DNA from: Clostridioides difficile CD160
GTDB taxonomy: Bacteria; Bacillota; Clostridia; Peptostreptococcales; Peptostreptococcaceae
Reading direction: 5' to 3'
DNA: 64,000 nucleotides
Assembly (NCBI RefSeq): GCF_000449425.2
Contig: NZ_AVHW01000029.1
Coordinates: 54,867 to 118,866 of the forward strand
Shown here piece by piece: positions 44,367 through 52,700 of this stretch. The notes beneath the pieces are model-generated. The model was not told where the DNA came from and did no database searches. It saw nothing but the letters and a program-made list of their open reading frames with translations. The number at the start of each line of letters is the position of its first letter. Positions within the stretch are counted from its first letter, which is position 1. A program made the position numbers and the translations under genes.

Positions 44367-44429
44367 TCCTTTTTTTAAGTATATATACAGTATAACACAA
44401 TACCTTCTCTGCTTTAAATAAAAAATAAA

Positions 44430-44460
44430 AAAATAACCTCATTATTTTGAGATTATTTAT
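44430..44460 (-). terminator. Terminator of the RHH regulator gene
   Basis: AATAACCTCA and TTGAGATTATT form a stem; on the minus strand the following bases are TTTTTTTATTTTTTA. Confidence 0.7.
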
Positions 44461-44487
44461 ATTAAAACTACAATTTTATTGTCATTT

Positions 44488-45060
44488 TTATTTATCATAC
44501 TTTTTTATGTATTCTAATAATGCCATACTCATTAAATCAGACTTATTAAACTCTCTATATTTTTCACAAAACTCATCAAATAAATTCCAAGCGTCTTTAT
44601 TTAATCTAACAGTAGTCCTTATAGCGTCTTTAGATGGTAAATCAATTTTAATTCCATCTTGTATAACTTCTATAACATTTGTATCATCTTTTTTATCAAA
44701 CCAATTCAAAACATCTTGTATCTTGTCATAGTCTTTTGCTAAAGAAATAATATTATTTTTAAATTGATTGTCAATTACTATGTTGTGACTGTTGTCATCT
44801 TCTATTGTCATATTAAATATAGTATCATTGTTACTCTGTGATTTATTATTTACTACATTTGTCATACCATTGTCACCAATAAATATATACTCATCATTTA
44901 TACGCTTATAACCTCTTTTAGTGAGATATTTTCTTATACTACTTTCAGACACGCCAAGCTCTATGGCAACTTTAGTCAAACTCTTATTATCATTTAATTT
45001 ATTATTAATATATTCAACTATATATGTTATATCATTATTTTTCAAATCGTTCCAAGTCAT
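44488..45060 (-). CDS. HTH plus ribbon-helix-helix DNA-binding protein, 190 aa
   Basis: GAGGTGATTAGA fixes ATG 45060. The N-terminus has a Fis- or resolvase-like HTH (LTKVAIELGVSESSIRKYLT). The C-terminus (IRTTVRLNKDAWNLFDEFCE, then FNKSDLMSMALLEYI) is a CopG-like ribbon-helix-helix. Such two-module proteins control plasmid copy number or partition. It is transcribed toward the recombinase-fold gene but has its own terminator. Confidence 0.7.
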   Translation of the reverse strand: MTWNDLKNNDITYIVEYINNKLNDNKSLTKVAIELGVSESSIRKYLTKRGYKRINDEYIFIGDNGMTNVVNNKSQSNNDTIFNMTIEDDNSHNIVIDNQFKNNIISLAKDYDKIQDVLNWFDKKDDTNVIEVIQDGIKIDLPSKDAIRTTVRLNKDAWNLFDEFCEKYREFNKSDLMSMALLEYIKKYDK

Positions 45061-45169
45061 TCTAATCACCTCTAAATCAAGTATACTATATGAGATTACG
45101 ATTGTCATACTATGTTCATCTTTTAATTCTATCTTTTATCTACATATATTTCTGGATTCTATCATTTTT

Positions 45170-45352
45170 TTACAATATTATATCTATCAAACAATAGATA
45201 ATTAAACTTAGAATACATAAAATTATCCACCCAATAAAACTCTCCTTTTTATTATCAAACATATTTAAAAACTTTAATGAGTCTTTAAATATCAAAATAG
45301 ATAATTTAATAATTATACAAATCCCTAATGAAATAAATAATATTTTAAGCAT
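45170..45352 (-). CDS. Small two-helix membrane protein, 60 aa
   Basis: Two membrane helices (ILFISLGICIIIKLSILIF and FIGWIILCILSLIIYCLIDI) flank a charged loop. AAGGAG precedes the ATG. No family is recognised. Confidence 0.5.
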   Translation of the reverse strand: MLKILFISLGICIIIKLSILIFKDSLKFLNMFDNKKESFIGWIILCILSLIIYCLIDIIL

Positions 45353-45403
45353 TTTTTTCTCCTTATTAATATAGGTTATATTTAAAATTATAACTAAAAA
45401 ATA

Positions 45404-45437
45404 TCCTAAAATATATCATATATTTTAGGACATTTTT
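45404..45437 (-). terminator. Terminator after the immunity-like gene
   Basis: TCCTAAAATATAT pairs with ATATATTTTAGGA around a short loop. On the minus strand a T-rich tail follows. Confidence 0.65.
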
Positions 45438-45458
45438 TTAGTATTATATATTTTTAAA

Positions 45459-46079
45459 TTAATTATTTCTTAAATAAAGACCTTCAATAGAACAAATTTT
45501 TTCTATTGTATTTATAAAATCTGTACTATTCTCTATGTATATCATTACAGCCAAACTATTTATATCAAAAGATATTTTTAAATCTAATAAAAATATATTT
45601 ATAAATATCTTTTCTCTAAAGGCTAATTTCAACAATGAATTAATAGCAAAATAATCATTTTTAATATCTTTAAATTGAAATAGGTTATTCTTAATAATTT
45701 TTAAATTTTCAATATCTTCTTCTGCTATTACATCTTCAATATTTTCACACTCTTTTTTATAATCAATATAATTTGTACTTATAATAATATCGTTACTATA
45801 GTTAAGTAATAATAGTGTTGTTTTTAAAAATTTATATTCTTCAAAAAGATAGTTAGATTTGTCAGAATATAAATCAAAAAAGATTTCTAAAACATTATGT
45901 GGAGAATCTACATTCATTCTTTTAGGGAATCTATCTATAAATTTAATATTTTTTTCCAATAAATCTGGTGACATAAGTTCAGTATCTATCCATAATGAAT
46001 GTTCTTCTATGTTCTCAGCACAGTCACTACTTATAATTAAATTTTTAAAATGCTTATGTATTTTTTTTTCTAAATCCAC
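45459..46079 (-). CDS. Probable immunity protein for the secreted toxin, 206 aa
   Basis: Its GTG start shares a base with the stop of the upstream secreted-toxin gene (TAGTG), a sign of tight coupling. The protein is acidic and has no signal peptide, so it stays in the cytoplasm. An acidic cytoplasmic protein directly after a secreted toxin is the usual immunity arrangement. No immunity family is recognised by sequence. Confidence 0.55.
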   Translation of the reverse strand: MDLEKKIHKHFKNLIISSDCAENIEEHSLWIDTELMSPDLLEKNIKFIDRFPKRMNVDSPHNVLEIFFDLYSDKSNYLFEEYKFLKTTLLLLNYSNDIIISTNYIDYKKECENIEDVIAEEDIENLKIIKNNLFQFKDIKNDYFAINSLLKLAFREKIFINIFLLDLKISFDINSLAVMIYIENSTDFINTIEKICSIEGLYLRNN

Positions 46080-46588
46080 TACTTACCAACAACCCTTCCT
46101 TCAGAATCTAATGAACCAATTCTATTACCTTTTTTATCTTTTAATTTCCACTTGCTACCTTTATGACCATCTCTATCTGGGTCTATTTTCCAACCTGTTT
46201 TTGAATTTTCTCTAACTCCATTTTTCAATCTTTTATCAAACTTCCCAATGCCAACTGTTCCATCTGCATCCTTTAGCTTCTGTGGTATCTTTTTCCACGC
46301 GTTGTCAATTTCATTTGCAGTACTTTTTGATACACGATATATATCATATATTGTAAGTCCTGTAGCAGCAGTTATTCCTAAAGCAGCAAAAACTGATGGA
46401 GCTATTGCTATAGCAGGAATAGCAAAGATTATTCTTTCTTGAGGATTGTTAGATTGTTCCTCTTGAATTTCTTGTTGGCTTGTATAATTATCTTCGTCTA
46501 GTGCATATGTGGTTCTCATCAAAGGTATACCCAACATTATAGCTGTTAGAGCAATAGCAATTGATTTTTTTAAGTTTTTTAATTTCAT
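46079..46588 (-). CDS. Secreted polymorphic-toxin-like protein, 169 aa
   Basis: AAGGAGGTTG precedes ATG 46588. The signal peptide (MKLKNLKKSIAIALTAIML, then TTYA) is followed by an acidic linker, a hydrophobic patch (IFAIPAIAIAPSVFAALGI) and a C-terminal basic domain. The last 50 residues (KTGWKIDPDRDGHKGSKWKL, then GNRIGSLDSEGRVVGK) look like the small RNase-type C-terminal toxin domains of polymorphic toxins. It would be released from lysogens to harm competitors, with immunity from the next gene. Confidence 0.6.
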   Translation of the reverse strand: MKLKNLKKSIAIALTAIMLGIPLMRTTYALDEDNYTSQQEIQEEQSNNPQERIIFAIPAIAIAPSVFAALGITAATGLTIYDIYRVSKSTANEIDNAWKKIPQKLKDADGTVGIGKFDKRLKNGVRENSKTGWKIDPDRDGHKGSKWKLKDKKGNRIGSLDSEGRVVGK

Positions 46589-46679
46589 AAAACAACCTCC
46601 TTATATATTCAACTTTAAATATATAACGAATGGAAATTGCATTTTTGGACACTTATTCATAATAATTTAAAAATATGGA

Positions 46680-47057
46680 TTAACCTCTTTGATGATATTC
46701 TCTCCAATCAAAATTATCACCTTCTTTTTTTAGCCACCAATAATCTTCATGTGAACAACCATGACATTTTTTACATATCTCCCAAGGGTCATAAAAATCT
46801 AATCCAAGACCTTCTAGTATACTATTTAACCCATGTCTTTCTTCTGGCATGACTCTATCACCTATAAAATCTCTTATATTCTTATCATTAGGTTGATAAT
46901 CAAGCATTAAATCTGTGTAGTCATATAGTAGTGGTGGCAAATAATTTATATTATCTACTGTATCATACAATTTAAAACTAAATTTATCTTTATCTTCATC
47001 ATAAATAAAATCACCTATGGGAATATCTTTAAACATTAGTGTATATTTGTCTAACAT
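46680..47057 (-). CDS. Fic-linked protein, 125 aa
   Basis: TAGGAGGAATTATATT fixes ATG 47057; an upstream in-frame Met at 47117 would overlap the Fic gene. The protein begins MLDKYTLMFKDIPIGDFIYD and has a C-terminal CKKCHGC pair. It is 19 bases after the Fic gene, so it is a candidate partner or regulator, possibly HipB-like or an antitoxin. It is not a known family to me. Confidence 0.55.
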   Translation of the reverse strand: MLDKYTLMFKDIPIGDFIYDEDKDKFSFKLYDTVDNINYLPPLLYDYTDLMLDYQPNDKNIRDFIGDRVMPEERHGLNSILEGLGLDFYDPWEICKKCHGCSHEDYWWLKKEGDNFDWREYHQRG

Positions 47058-47076
47058 AATATAATTCCTCCTACAA

Positions 47077-47799
47077 TTAAAAATTCCACAAATCTTTATT
47101 TCTTTCTTTGTAGTCATCTAAACTTTCAAAATATTGTTCTAGAGGTTTATAATATTCATTATAGCAACCTTTTAAAGCCTGTCTATAATCATCTACAGTA
47201 TCACTTGATACTATAACTAATTTCAAATTATTCTCAAGTATTTGTTTAAGTAATAGAAATCTTCCTATTCTTCCATTACCATCTTGAAAAGGATGAATGA
47301 TTTCAAATTTATAATGAAATTCTGCTAAATCTTTTAATGTAATATCTTTTAGATTATTATACCATTCAAGAAGTTCTAATATCTTTGCTTCTACTTCAAA
47401 TGGCTGAGCTAATACACTATTAGTTCCTATTATTCTATTTGGTATTTTTTTATATACACCAGATAGTCCCATATTATGGATACTTGAGTTGTACATAAGT
47501 TGACGATGTAAATCTTTTATATATTTTTCTGTCAAACATTCTCCTAAAGTATCTATTACAGTTTCAAATACATAACTTGAATTTACTGTTGTTATAACAT
47601 CATCTAAAGTATGGTCACCTTTTACAATGTTGTACTCAATCAAATCTTGTAAACTTTCACTTGTAAATGTACTTCCTTCTATCTTATTTGAATGAAATAA
47701 AAAGTTATGTCTTAAGTCTTTATATAAAGAGTTTGGTATGTTTTTAGTATATTTTAATTTTTCTATAAATTTATTTTCAATCAATATATTCATCTCCAT
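47077..47799 (-). CDS. Fic/DOC-family AMPylase-like protein, 240 aa
   Basis: The Fic core HPFQDGNGRIGR (residues 169-180) is complete, including the catalytic His, the phosphate-binding Asn-Gly-Arg and Arg. The inhibitory motif SNKIEGS (residues 37-43) is in the N-terminal domain, as in class II Fic proteins that are kept silent by their own helix. It would transfer AMP to a target protein Thr, Ser or Tyr. It is possibly a host-modulating or abortive system. Confidence 0.85.
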   Translation of the reverse strand: MEMNILIENKFIEKLKYTKNIPNSLYKDLRHNFLFHSNKIEGSTFTSESLQDLIEYNIVKGDHTLDDVITTVNSSYVFETVIDTLGECLTEKYIKDLHRQLMYNSSIHNMGLSGVYKKIPNRIIGTNSVLAQPFEVEAKILELLEWYNNLKDITLKDLAEFHYKFEIIHPFQDGNGRIGRFLLLKQILENNLKLVIVSSDTVDDYRQALKGCYNEYYKPLEQYFESLDDYKERNKDLWNF

Positions 47800-47887
47800 T
47801 TTTAACTTTATTTTATATTAATAATATTAGCAAAAAGTATTATCTTTTACACTATCTTTTGAACTTTATTTGTTAATAATGATATTT

Positions 47888-47926
47888 AATTGAGAAAAGA
47901 ATGTTATCATAATTCTCTTCTCAATT
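47888..47926 (-). terminator. Hairpin downstream of the 38-aa ORF, before the fic gene
   Basis: AATTGAGAAAAGAAT pairs with ATTCTCTTCTCAATT with two mismatches. It lies just after the small gene at 47933-48049. No strong T tract follows. Confidence 0.4.
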
Positions 47927-47932
47927 ATTTAG

Positions 47933-48049
47933 TTACATTGTAAAACCTTTAAATTTACCAGCTTTAATAATGAATGACAATCCCATTGTATGCCATCTAA
48001 AAGCATCATATAGACTTATAGTATGTATATCTTTTATATAATATATCAT
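47933..48049 (-). CDS. Small protein, 38 aa
   Basis: GGAGATTATT precedes ATG 48049. The peptide MIYYIKDIHTISLYDAFRWH, then GLSFIIKAGKFKGFTM shows no known motif. It lies 22 bases after the antirepressor gene, likely in one transcript. Confidence 0.45.
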   Translation of the reverse strand: MIYYIKDIHTISLYDAFRWHTMGLSFIIKAGKFKGFTM

Positions 48050-48070
48050 AATAATCTCCAATCATTATTC

Positions 48071-48877
48071 TTATATATTTTTAACTTTTTGAAACATATA
48101 TATTTCATTGCTTAAATCATAATTAGGTTCCCAATTTTCTATGAATTTAATTGCATTGTCATAGTTCTTTTTAGCAGTGTTTTTATAGCTATTAACACCC
48201 AATTTTTTTCTATAATCTTTCCATAGTGAAAAGTATGCTCTTTTTCTTAATTTAGCATCTTCATAAGCTGAAAAATTTAAACATTGATATACTTGTATTA
48301 CTCTTCTATTTACCAAACTTCTAATAGTTTCTTGTTGATTGTAGTCTATGGTAGAAAAATCATATAGGACATTAACTTTTTCTTCTAACTCCTGTTGACC
48401 AGACTCAAGTTCCGTTTGTCTTTGTTCTAGTTTGATTATAACTTTTAACTCTGGAGATAAGTTTTCAAAAGGGTCATTTAACTTTTCTCTCATACTAAAA
48501 TATTCATCCATTATTTTATCATGAATCTCCCAAGCTAAATCAGTATCCATTATCTTAATTAATTTTGAATATCCTCTTTCAGATAATAAAAATATATTAT
48601 CAGCTTGAGTTATGGATTGCTTGGCATAACCTAATTCTAGCAACGTGTCCGTCTCAAGGACACGTTTAATATCTATATAATCTATGTCATCTTTGAATCT
48701 TTTTATATTGTCTTTTATTCTCTCTCTTATTTTTCTATTAGGCTGATTATGTATTTCAGCTATAGTCTTATCTGACATACATTTTTTATCTTCACCAAAG
48801 CCACCTTCTATAATAGGTATTTCTAAATCCATAAACGTTTGTTTTCCTTTGATTTTTAATCTATTCACTTGTTCCAT
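48071..48877 (-). CDS. ORF6N/ORF6C phage antirepressor-like protein, 268 aa
   Basis: Residues about 20-110 match the ORF6N domain (IAEIHNQPNRKIRERIKDNI, then LSERGYSKLIKIMDTDLAWE). A coiled coil follows (LEQRQTELESGQQELEEKVN) and the C-terminus reads as ORF6C (NRRVIQVYQCLNFSAYEDAK, then LRKRAYFSLWKDYRKKLGV). Antirepressors of this kind release prophages from repression. AAAGGGGAGAT precedes the ATG. Confidence 0.85.
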   Translation of the reverse strand: MEQVNRLKIKGKQTFMDLEIPIIEGGFGEDKKCMSDKTIAEIHNQPNRKIRERIKDNIKRFKDDIDYIDIKRVLETDTLLELGYAKQSITQADNIFLLSERGYSKLIKIMDTDLAWEIHDKIMDEYFSMREKLNDPFENLSPELKVIIKLEQRQTELESGQQELEEKVNVLYDFSTIDYNQQETIRSLVNRRVIQVYQCLNFSAYEDAKLRKRAYFSLWKDYRKKLGVNSYKNTAKKNYDNAIKFIENWEPNYDLSNEIYMFQKVKNI

Positions 48878-49010
48878 CTCCCCTTTTAAAGTTAAATTAT
48901 GTGATGTAGTTATTTTAAATTTTTAAATAGTAACTACACTTTTCTAATATTGAATTGCAATTTAATTTTAAAATTGATATAATAACTTTGAATTTGTTAA
49001 TGTATCAATT

Positions 49011-49052
49011 TTTTAGGAATTCTATACTTGCGAGGTACAGAATTCCTTTTTA
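49011..49052. terminator. Bidirectional terminator
   Basis: AGGAATTCT (49015-49023) pairs with AGAATTCCT (49039-49047), flanked by T and A runs on both sides. Confidence 0.7.
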
Positions 49053-49089
49053 CATTCATTAAGTATTATCATAATATCTAACCATGTTT

Positions 49090-49335
49090 TCATCTCCTTT
49101 CGCTATTTACCATGTTCTTTAAAATATTTAAATTATCATATACATATTTAATACCATTTAAAAATTGAGTTTGTTGTTTTATATATCTTCTTATATCTCT
49201 ACTCTTTGGATATTTGACCAATAAGTCCTTAAATTTTTCAATCATTTCACTTCTTGCATCAATATCATTTTCTATATATTCTAATTGATTTAATATAGAT
49301 AACTTATCATTATTATTCACTTGCAACACCTCCAT
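49090..49335 (-). CDS. Small helical protein, 81 aa
   Basis: It overlaps the upstream 60-codon frame by 23 bases. The protein is helical and charged (IENDIDARSEMIEKFKDLLV). No family is recognised. Ribosome site GAGGTG is close to the start. Confidence 0.45.
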   Translation of the reverse strand: MEVLQVNNNDKLSILNQLEYIENDIDARSEMIEKFKDLLVKYPKSRDIRRYIKQQTQFLNGIKYVYDNLNILKNMVNSERR

Positions 49336-49495
49336 CTAACAATATATAAGAATATTCTACATAAGTGTTAACACAATTGCTTAAATCGGTTTTACTATCT
49401 AATGTTAAATACCAATCACCCATACAAGAAGGATAAAAATAATATTTATTATCCTGTTTTATATAAACAATTGAACTTCCATCGATTAGAAACAC
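49313..49495 (-). CDS. Second copy of the DWY/YPxC repeat domain, likely frame-shifted tail of the upstream gene, 60 aa
   Basis: The segment IVYIKQDNKYYFYPSCMGDW, then LTLDSKTDL mirrors IILYDTKEQVYNFYPVCLSD, then YSFDNKKDL of the 49516-49827 protein. It lacks a signal peptide and the GTG start has no clear ribosome site. The frame is open back to just past the upstream stop (LNDNGNIKVF), one base off. It may be the second half of a single tandem-domain protein. Confidence 0.4.
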   Translation of the reverse strand: MFLIDGSSIVYIKQDNKYYFYPSCMGDWYLTLDSKTDLSNCVNTYVEYSYILLDGGVASE

Positions 49496-49515
49496 TTTAA
49501 TGTTTCCATTGTCAT

Positions 49516-49827
49516 TTAACTGTTAACTATATATACATCACTTGGATGACTTACATTACTTGATAACTCTTTATAAGTCTCTACTGCGTTATCTAAATCT
49601 TTTTTATTATCAAAGCTATAGTTCCAGTCACTTAGACAAACTGGATAGAAATTATAAACTTGCTCTTTAGTATCATATAGAATTATACTTTCATCTTCTA
49701 AAACTATATCTGTAGGCTCTACATAAAAATTATCTAATTCAGCAGCCTTAACTTTTGTTGCTCCTGCAACTCCAACAATAATTAAACCCAATACTATTCC
49801 CATAATCATACTTTTTAAATTTTTCAT
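49516..49827 (-). CDS. Secreted or lipid-free exported small protein, 103 aa
   Basis: A signal peptide (SMIMGIVLGLIIVGVAGATK, then VKAAE) leads to a mature domain of about 75 residues with NFYPVCLSDW as a core. AGGAGGATG precedes ATG 49827. It is a likely surface or secreted cargo protein; function unknown. A second copy of the domain follows out of frame. Confidence 0.55.
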   Translation of the reverse strand: MKNLKSMIMGIVLGLIIVGVAGATKVKAAELDNFYVEPTDIVLEDESIILYDTKEQVYNFYPVCLSDWNYSFDNKKDLDNAVETYKELSSNVSHPSDVYIVNS

Positions 49828-50180
49828 CTTTACATCCTCCTAGTTTAATAATTACGAACTCATACAAGCCATTGTAAGCTATTTAAAAATCATCTTAAGG
49901 ATTTATAACTTTTAATTTTTATACTCTTTAAAATCTTTTTATCAAATCACTATCATTATCAATTGATTTCTAGTATTATGTCTATAATGATAGCAGTTTG
50001 ATAAACTGTTTATCTTATTAAAATCATTCTTTTAATTACATCTTCATAAAGATAAAATCAAGTATCAAAATTAAACTATCTATATACTTTTTTATTTCTT
50101 TCTATTTCAAGTCAAATATATCTGTATTATCAATTTTGTAATATAATTTATCTAGTTGATATTCTGTAACTTCATCTATT
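49828..50180. other. Intergenic region without a supported gene
   Basis: AT-rich. The end (50102-50180) is open in the frame one base off from the 34-aa gene, reading NKIDEVTEYQLDKLYY, so a longer ancestral gene is possible. Confidence 0.3.
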
Positions 50181-50285
50181 TTATTCTGATAATGTTTTTC
50201 TTAAATCTTTGACATATCCTTTGAATTCTCTTAAGTTACTTGTTTCAAGTGATACATTAATGCCTTTAGCCTTATTTATTAACAT
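50181..50285 (-). CDS. Small protein, 34 aa
   Basis: AAGGAGTTAAA precedes ATG 50285. The peptide begins MLINKAKGINVSLETSNLRE and ends KTLSE. It may be the truncated start of a longer protein. Confidence 0.4.
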   Translation of the reverse strand: MLINKAKGINVSLETSNLREFKGYVKDLRKTLSE

Positions 50286-50315
50286 TTTAACTCCTTCTAT
50301 AAAGTAATTATTTTA

Positions 50316-50552
50316 TTAATATATTTTAATGTCTTCAATGTTATTCTGAGTGTTATAATATATAATTTCATTCCCTAGCAACAAGCTTTTTCCATTTTTA
50401 AATAGCATATATTTGTCATTACCTTCTACATATACATTATGTGTCTTTTGCCCTGTAACATCACTTGAATTTATAACCTTCTCTACATTTGATACTATTA
50501 TTGTCATTGTAGTTAACACAAGTATTCCTAATATTTTTAATGATTTTTTCAT
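50316..50552 (-). CDS. Exported small protein, 78 aa
   Basis: An N-terminal signal or anchor (KILGILVLTTMTIIVSNVE) precedes a short beta-rich domain (KYMLFKNGKSLLLGNEIIYY). AGGGGGTAATAAT lies before ATG 50552. Function unknown; it forms a cargo cluster with the exported proteins next to it. Confidence 0.5.
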   Translation of the reverse strand: MKKSLKILGILVLTTMTIIVSNVEKVINSSDVTGQKTHNVYVEGNDKYMLFKNGKSLLLGNEIIYYNTQNNIEDIKIY

Positions 50553-50563
50553 ATTATTACCCC

Positions 50564-50704
50564 CTATAATTTATTAGCCTGTTTCAATAATTCTAATTGA
50601 TTGATGTTTCCATACTTTAATAAAATACTTTCTGTATTACTCCAATAACTACTATCTAAATCCTTTCTAAACAACAATTTTATCTTAGTTATTAATTTTT
50701 TCAT
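50564..50704 (-). CDS. Small basic protein, 46 aa
   Basis: AAAGGGGAATAAATC precedes ATG 50704. The peptide MKKLITKIKLLFRKDLDSSY ends LELLKQANKL. It overlaps nothing and is 11 bases before the exported 78-aa gene. Confidence 0.5.
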   Translation of the reverse strand: MKKLITKIKLLFRKDLDSSYWSNTESILLKYGNINQLELLKQANKL

Positions 50705-50859
50705 GATTTATTCCCCTTTTAATTATTCGCTTATTTAATATGGTAAAAACGGCGAGTTATATTTTGTTATTATTCCCTCTTGTACTTTTCTTGATTTTAT
50801 TATATTACATATTCGCCAATAATACAATATGTTTTTGTAGATATTTTATTAAAAAATTT

Positions 50860-51057
50860 TTACATTTCTATTTCTAACAACTCAGATGGTTCTATATCTA
50901 ATACAAAGCAAATCTTTTCAAACTCACTAATTGTAAACTCTCTATGTCCATTTTCTTTTTTTGAATATGTTTTAAAAGTTATTCCTATAGCAGTACTTAA
51001 TTGTTGTTGTGTAAACTTCTTTTCTACTCTTAACTCTTTAAGTCTAGCTAAATTCAT
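50860..51057 (-). CDS. Single-domain XRE HTH protein 1, 65 aa
   Basis: AGGAGGTATGAC fixes ATG 51057. The whole protein is one HTH_3 domain: LKELRVEKKFTQQQLSTAIG, then KTYSKKENGHREF, ending LDIEPSELLEIEM. It is the first of four paralogues in the 50.8-53.4 kb array (others at 51810, 52255 and 53245). They share Y-x-x-K-E-N/S-G and the LEL(L/E)-like end, like Cro-type repressors. Confidence 0.75.
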   Translation of the reverse strand: MNLARLKELRVEKKFTQQQLSTAIGITFKTYSKKENGHREFTISEFEKICFVLDIEPSELLEIEM

Positions 51058-51114
51058 GTCATACCTCCTAGTAATATTATTATAGAATAATAATATCACA
51101 TTAAAGAGTTATAG

Positions 51115-51144
51115 AAAAGACACTCAATAATTCAAGTGTCTTTT
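51115..51144 (-). terminator. Terminator in the HTH array
   Basis: AAAAGACACT pairs with AGTGTCTTTT around a 10-base loop; it lies just before the coiled-coil gene end. Confidence 0.65.
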
Positions 51145-51154
51145 TATGTACTAC

Positions 51155-51541
51155 TTATTTAATTGATTTAAGTTTTTCTATATCAGACCAATTTTTAGAT
51201 GTTATAATTTGTGTTGCATTTAAATCTTGTTTAATCTCTGATATATCACCTTGAATATGTAATATATCAAAAGACATTTTGTCATGTTCTGCTTTGCTTA
51301 CATCTGCTTTATGTTCTAGTGCTTTAAGAATTTGAGTATTCTCGTTTAATTGAGATTCTACTATATCAAGTCTGTTGTTAGTTTCAACTTGTCCAGTTTT
51401 TAAGTCTTTAATATCATGTTCCATGCCATCAAGTCTAGTATTAATTCCTTTGATTTCACCTTGTATCCCTTTGATGCTACCTTGCATTTCTTTGATACTG
51501 CCTTGCATTTCTTGTAATAATTCTAGTATCTTATTTTCCAT
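51155..51541 (-). CDS. Coiled-coil protein with internal repeats, 128 aa
   Basis: I chose ATG 51541 after AGGAGCGTGGTCGTG. The N-terminus repeats a 7-residue unit (EMQGSIKEMQGSIKGIQGEI), continuing as heptads through NRLDIVESQLNENTQIL. The whole protein is a rod. A similar but different coiled-coil protein lies at 52802-53116. It may form multimers with HTH proteins or with phage structures. Confidence 0.6.
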   Translation of the reverse strand: MENKILELLQEMQGSIKEMQGSIKGIQGEIKGINTRLDGMEHDIKDLKTGQVETNNRLDIVESQLNENTQILKALEHKADVSKAEHDKMSFDILHIQGDISEIKQDLNATQIITSKNWSDIEKLKSIK

Positions 51542-51809
51542 CACGACCACGCTCCTTTTATTATTATAACATAATTCTAAGTACTATATTCAAGTACTTA
51601 ATAAAACAATCCGTAAATTATTTTACTAAATACTTGATGTGTTTTTGATAATGCAGTACTTAACAACTGCTATGTCATATTAAGTTTTTAATGCGCATTT
51701 TATGGTCGATTTTACGACTTTTATTTTTAAACTTTCTCCTTTCTATGTTTTAATTATATAATAACGGTCGCTATTTGTCAACGATTTTACGACCGGCATT
51801 ATATAAAAA

Positions 51810-52013
51810 TTATTCTTTTTCTTTTATGTCTAGTAATTCCAAAGGATTAATATTTAAAAAATTAATAATATTTTCTAATTCCTCAACTTTAAATTTTCTT
51901 TTACCAGATTCTTTGTCTTTGTATGTTGTGGTTGCTAAACCGATATAAGTAGCAAATTGTTGCATACTATAACCATGTTCTTCTCTTAATTCTTTTAATT
52001 TATCAAGTTTCAT
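51810..52013 (-). CDS. Single-domain XRE HTH protein 2, 67 aa
   Basis: One HTH domain: LKELREEHGYSMQQFATYIG, then TTYKDKESGKRKF, ending LNINPLELLDIKEKE. AAAAGGAGTG precedes ATG 52013. It is a paralogue of the other three HTH genes in this array and, like them, appears to be its own unit with a promoter. Confidence 0.75.
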   Translation of the reverse strand: MKLDKLKELREEHGYSMQQFATYIGLATTTYKDKESGKRKFKVEELENIINFLNINPLELLDIKEKE

Positions 52014-52239
52014 TTTATCACTCCTTTTTACTACATATATTATATAATATTTTAAGAATAGTATTTTGTCAAATTTGACAATATTGTAAGAATAAACAAA
52101 TTACTATAAATTAGAATTATATATTTTAGCTTATTTTTCATATTCGATTCTAAAAACTAAATGTATGAACAAGGCGAGTGTATTGGAACGTGCTTAGAAT
52201 GGATTTAAATGGCTTGTACAATATATTGTTGTAATAAAA

Positions 52240-52260
52240 TAGACTAGTTATAAACTAGTC
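52240..52260 (-). terminator. Terminator overlapping the end of HTH 3
   Basis: GACTAGTT pairs with AACTAGTC; the minus-strand tail reads TATTTTATT. It overlaps the last codons of the HTH 3 gene. Confidence 0.6.
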
Positions 52261-52461
52261 CATTTTTCTATGTGGTTCTAATAATTCATTTGCATTTATA
52301 TCTAAATAATATAGTATTTGTTCTAGTTCCTCTACTGAAAAATCTCTATGACCATTTTCCTTATAAGCATATGCTCTTATGCTCATACCCATTTTAGTAC
52401 TTAATGTTTGTTGAGTATAACCTTTTTGTTCTCTTAACTCTTTTAACTTATTAAGTTTCAT
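52255..52461 (-). CDS. Single-domain XRE HTH protein 3, 68 aa
   Basis: One HTH domain: LKELREQKGYTQQTLSTKMG, then RAYAYKENGHRDF. AGAGGTGATATA precedes ATG 52461. A 29-base leader segment (52477-52505) is repeated with one mismatch before the peptide at 53452-53553, so the two share regulatory DNA. It is a paralogue of HTH 1, 2 and 4. Confidence 0.75.
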   Translation of the reverse strand: MKLNKLKELREQKGYTQQTLSTKMGMSIRAYAYKENGHRDFSVEELEQILYYLDINANELLEPHRKMD

Positions 52462-52476
52462 TATATCACCTCTTGT

Positions 52477-52505
52477 ACTTTTAATATTGGGTGTGTTACA
52501 ATATA
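52477..52505 (-). repeat. Duplicated promoter/leader segment, copy 1
   Basis: The 29 bases match 53569-53597 with one mismatch; both lie 15-16 bases before a start codon. They include GGTGTGTTACAATATA. Confidence 0.6.
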
Positions 52506-52544
52506 CCTATAATATACTACTTATAAGTATATTGTATCTTGTTA

Positions 52545-52700
52545 TTAGTTATTAATCATGTTCATTAATATGTATAACAAGCCTATAAATGAGATTAAAG
52601 CAAAAACTATTTGTTCAGCCGATTTAATCATCTGAACTACGAGCTTTTCAAGTTGTGCGACCAACTCGATTAGCTCTTTTATTTTGTCTTTGGTTATCAT
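52545..52700 (-). CDS. Small amphipathic membrane peptide A, 51 aa
   Basis: GGGGGTGTC precedes ATG 52700. The N-terminal helix is charged (MITKDKIKELIELVAQLEKL) and the C-terminal half is a membrane helix (IVFALISFIGLLYILMNMI). Peptide B (53646-53801) is a close paralogue. Toxin-like or lysis-like action is possible; small phage membrane peptides include holin partners. Confidence 0.55.
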   Translation of the reverse strand: MITKDKIKELIELVAQLEKLVVQMIKSAEQIVFALISFIGLLYILMNMINN

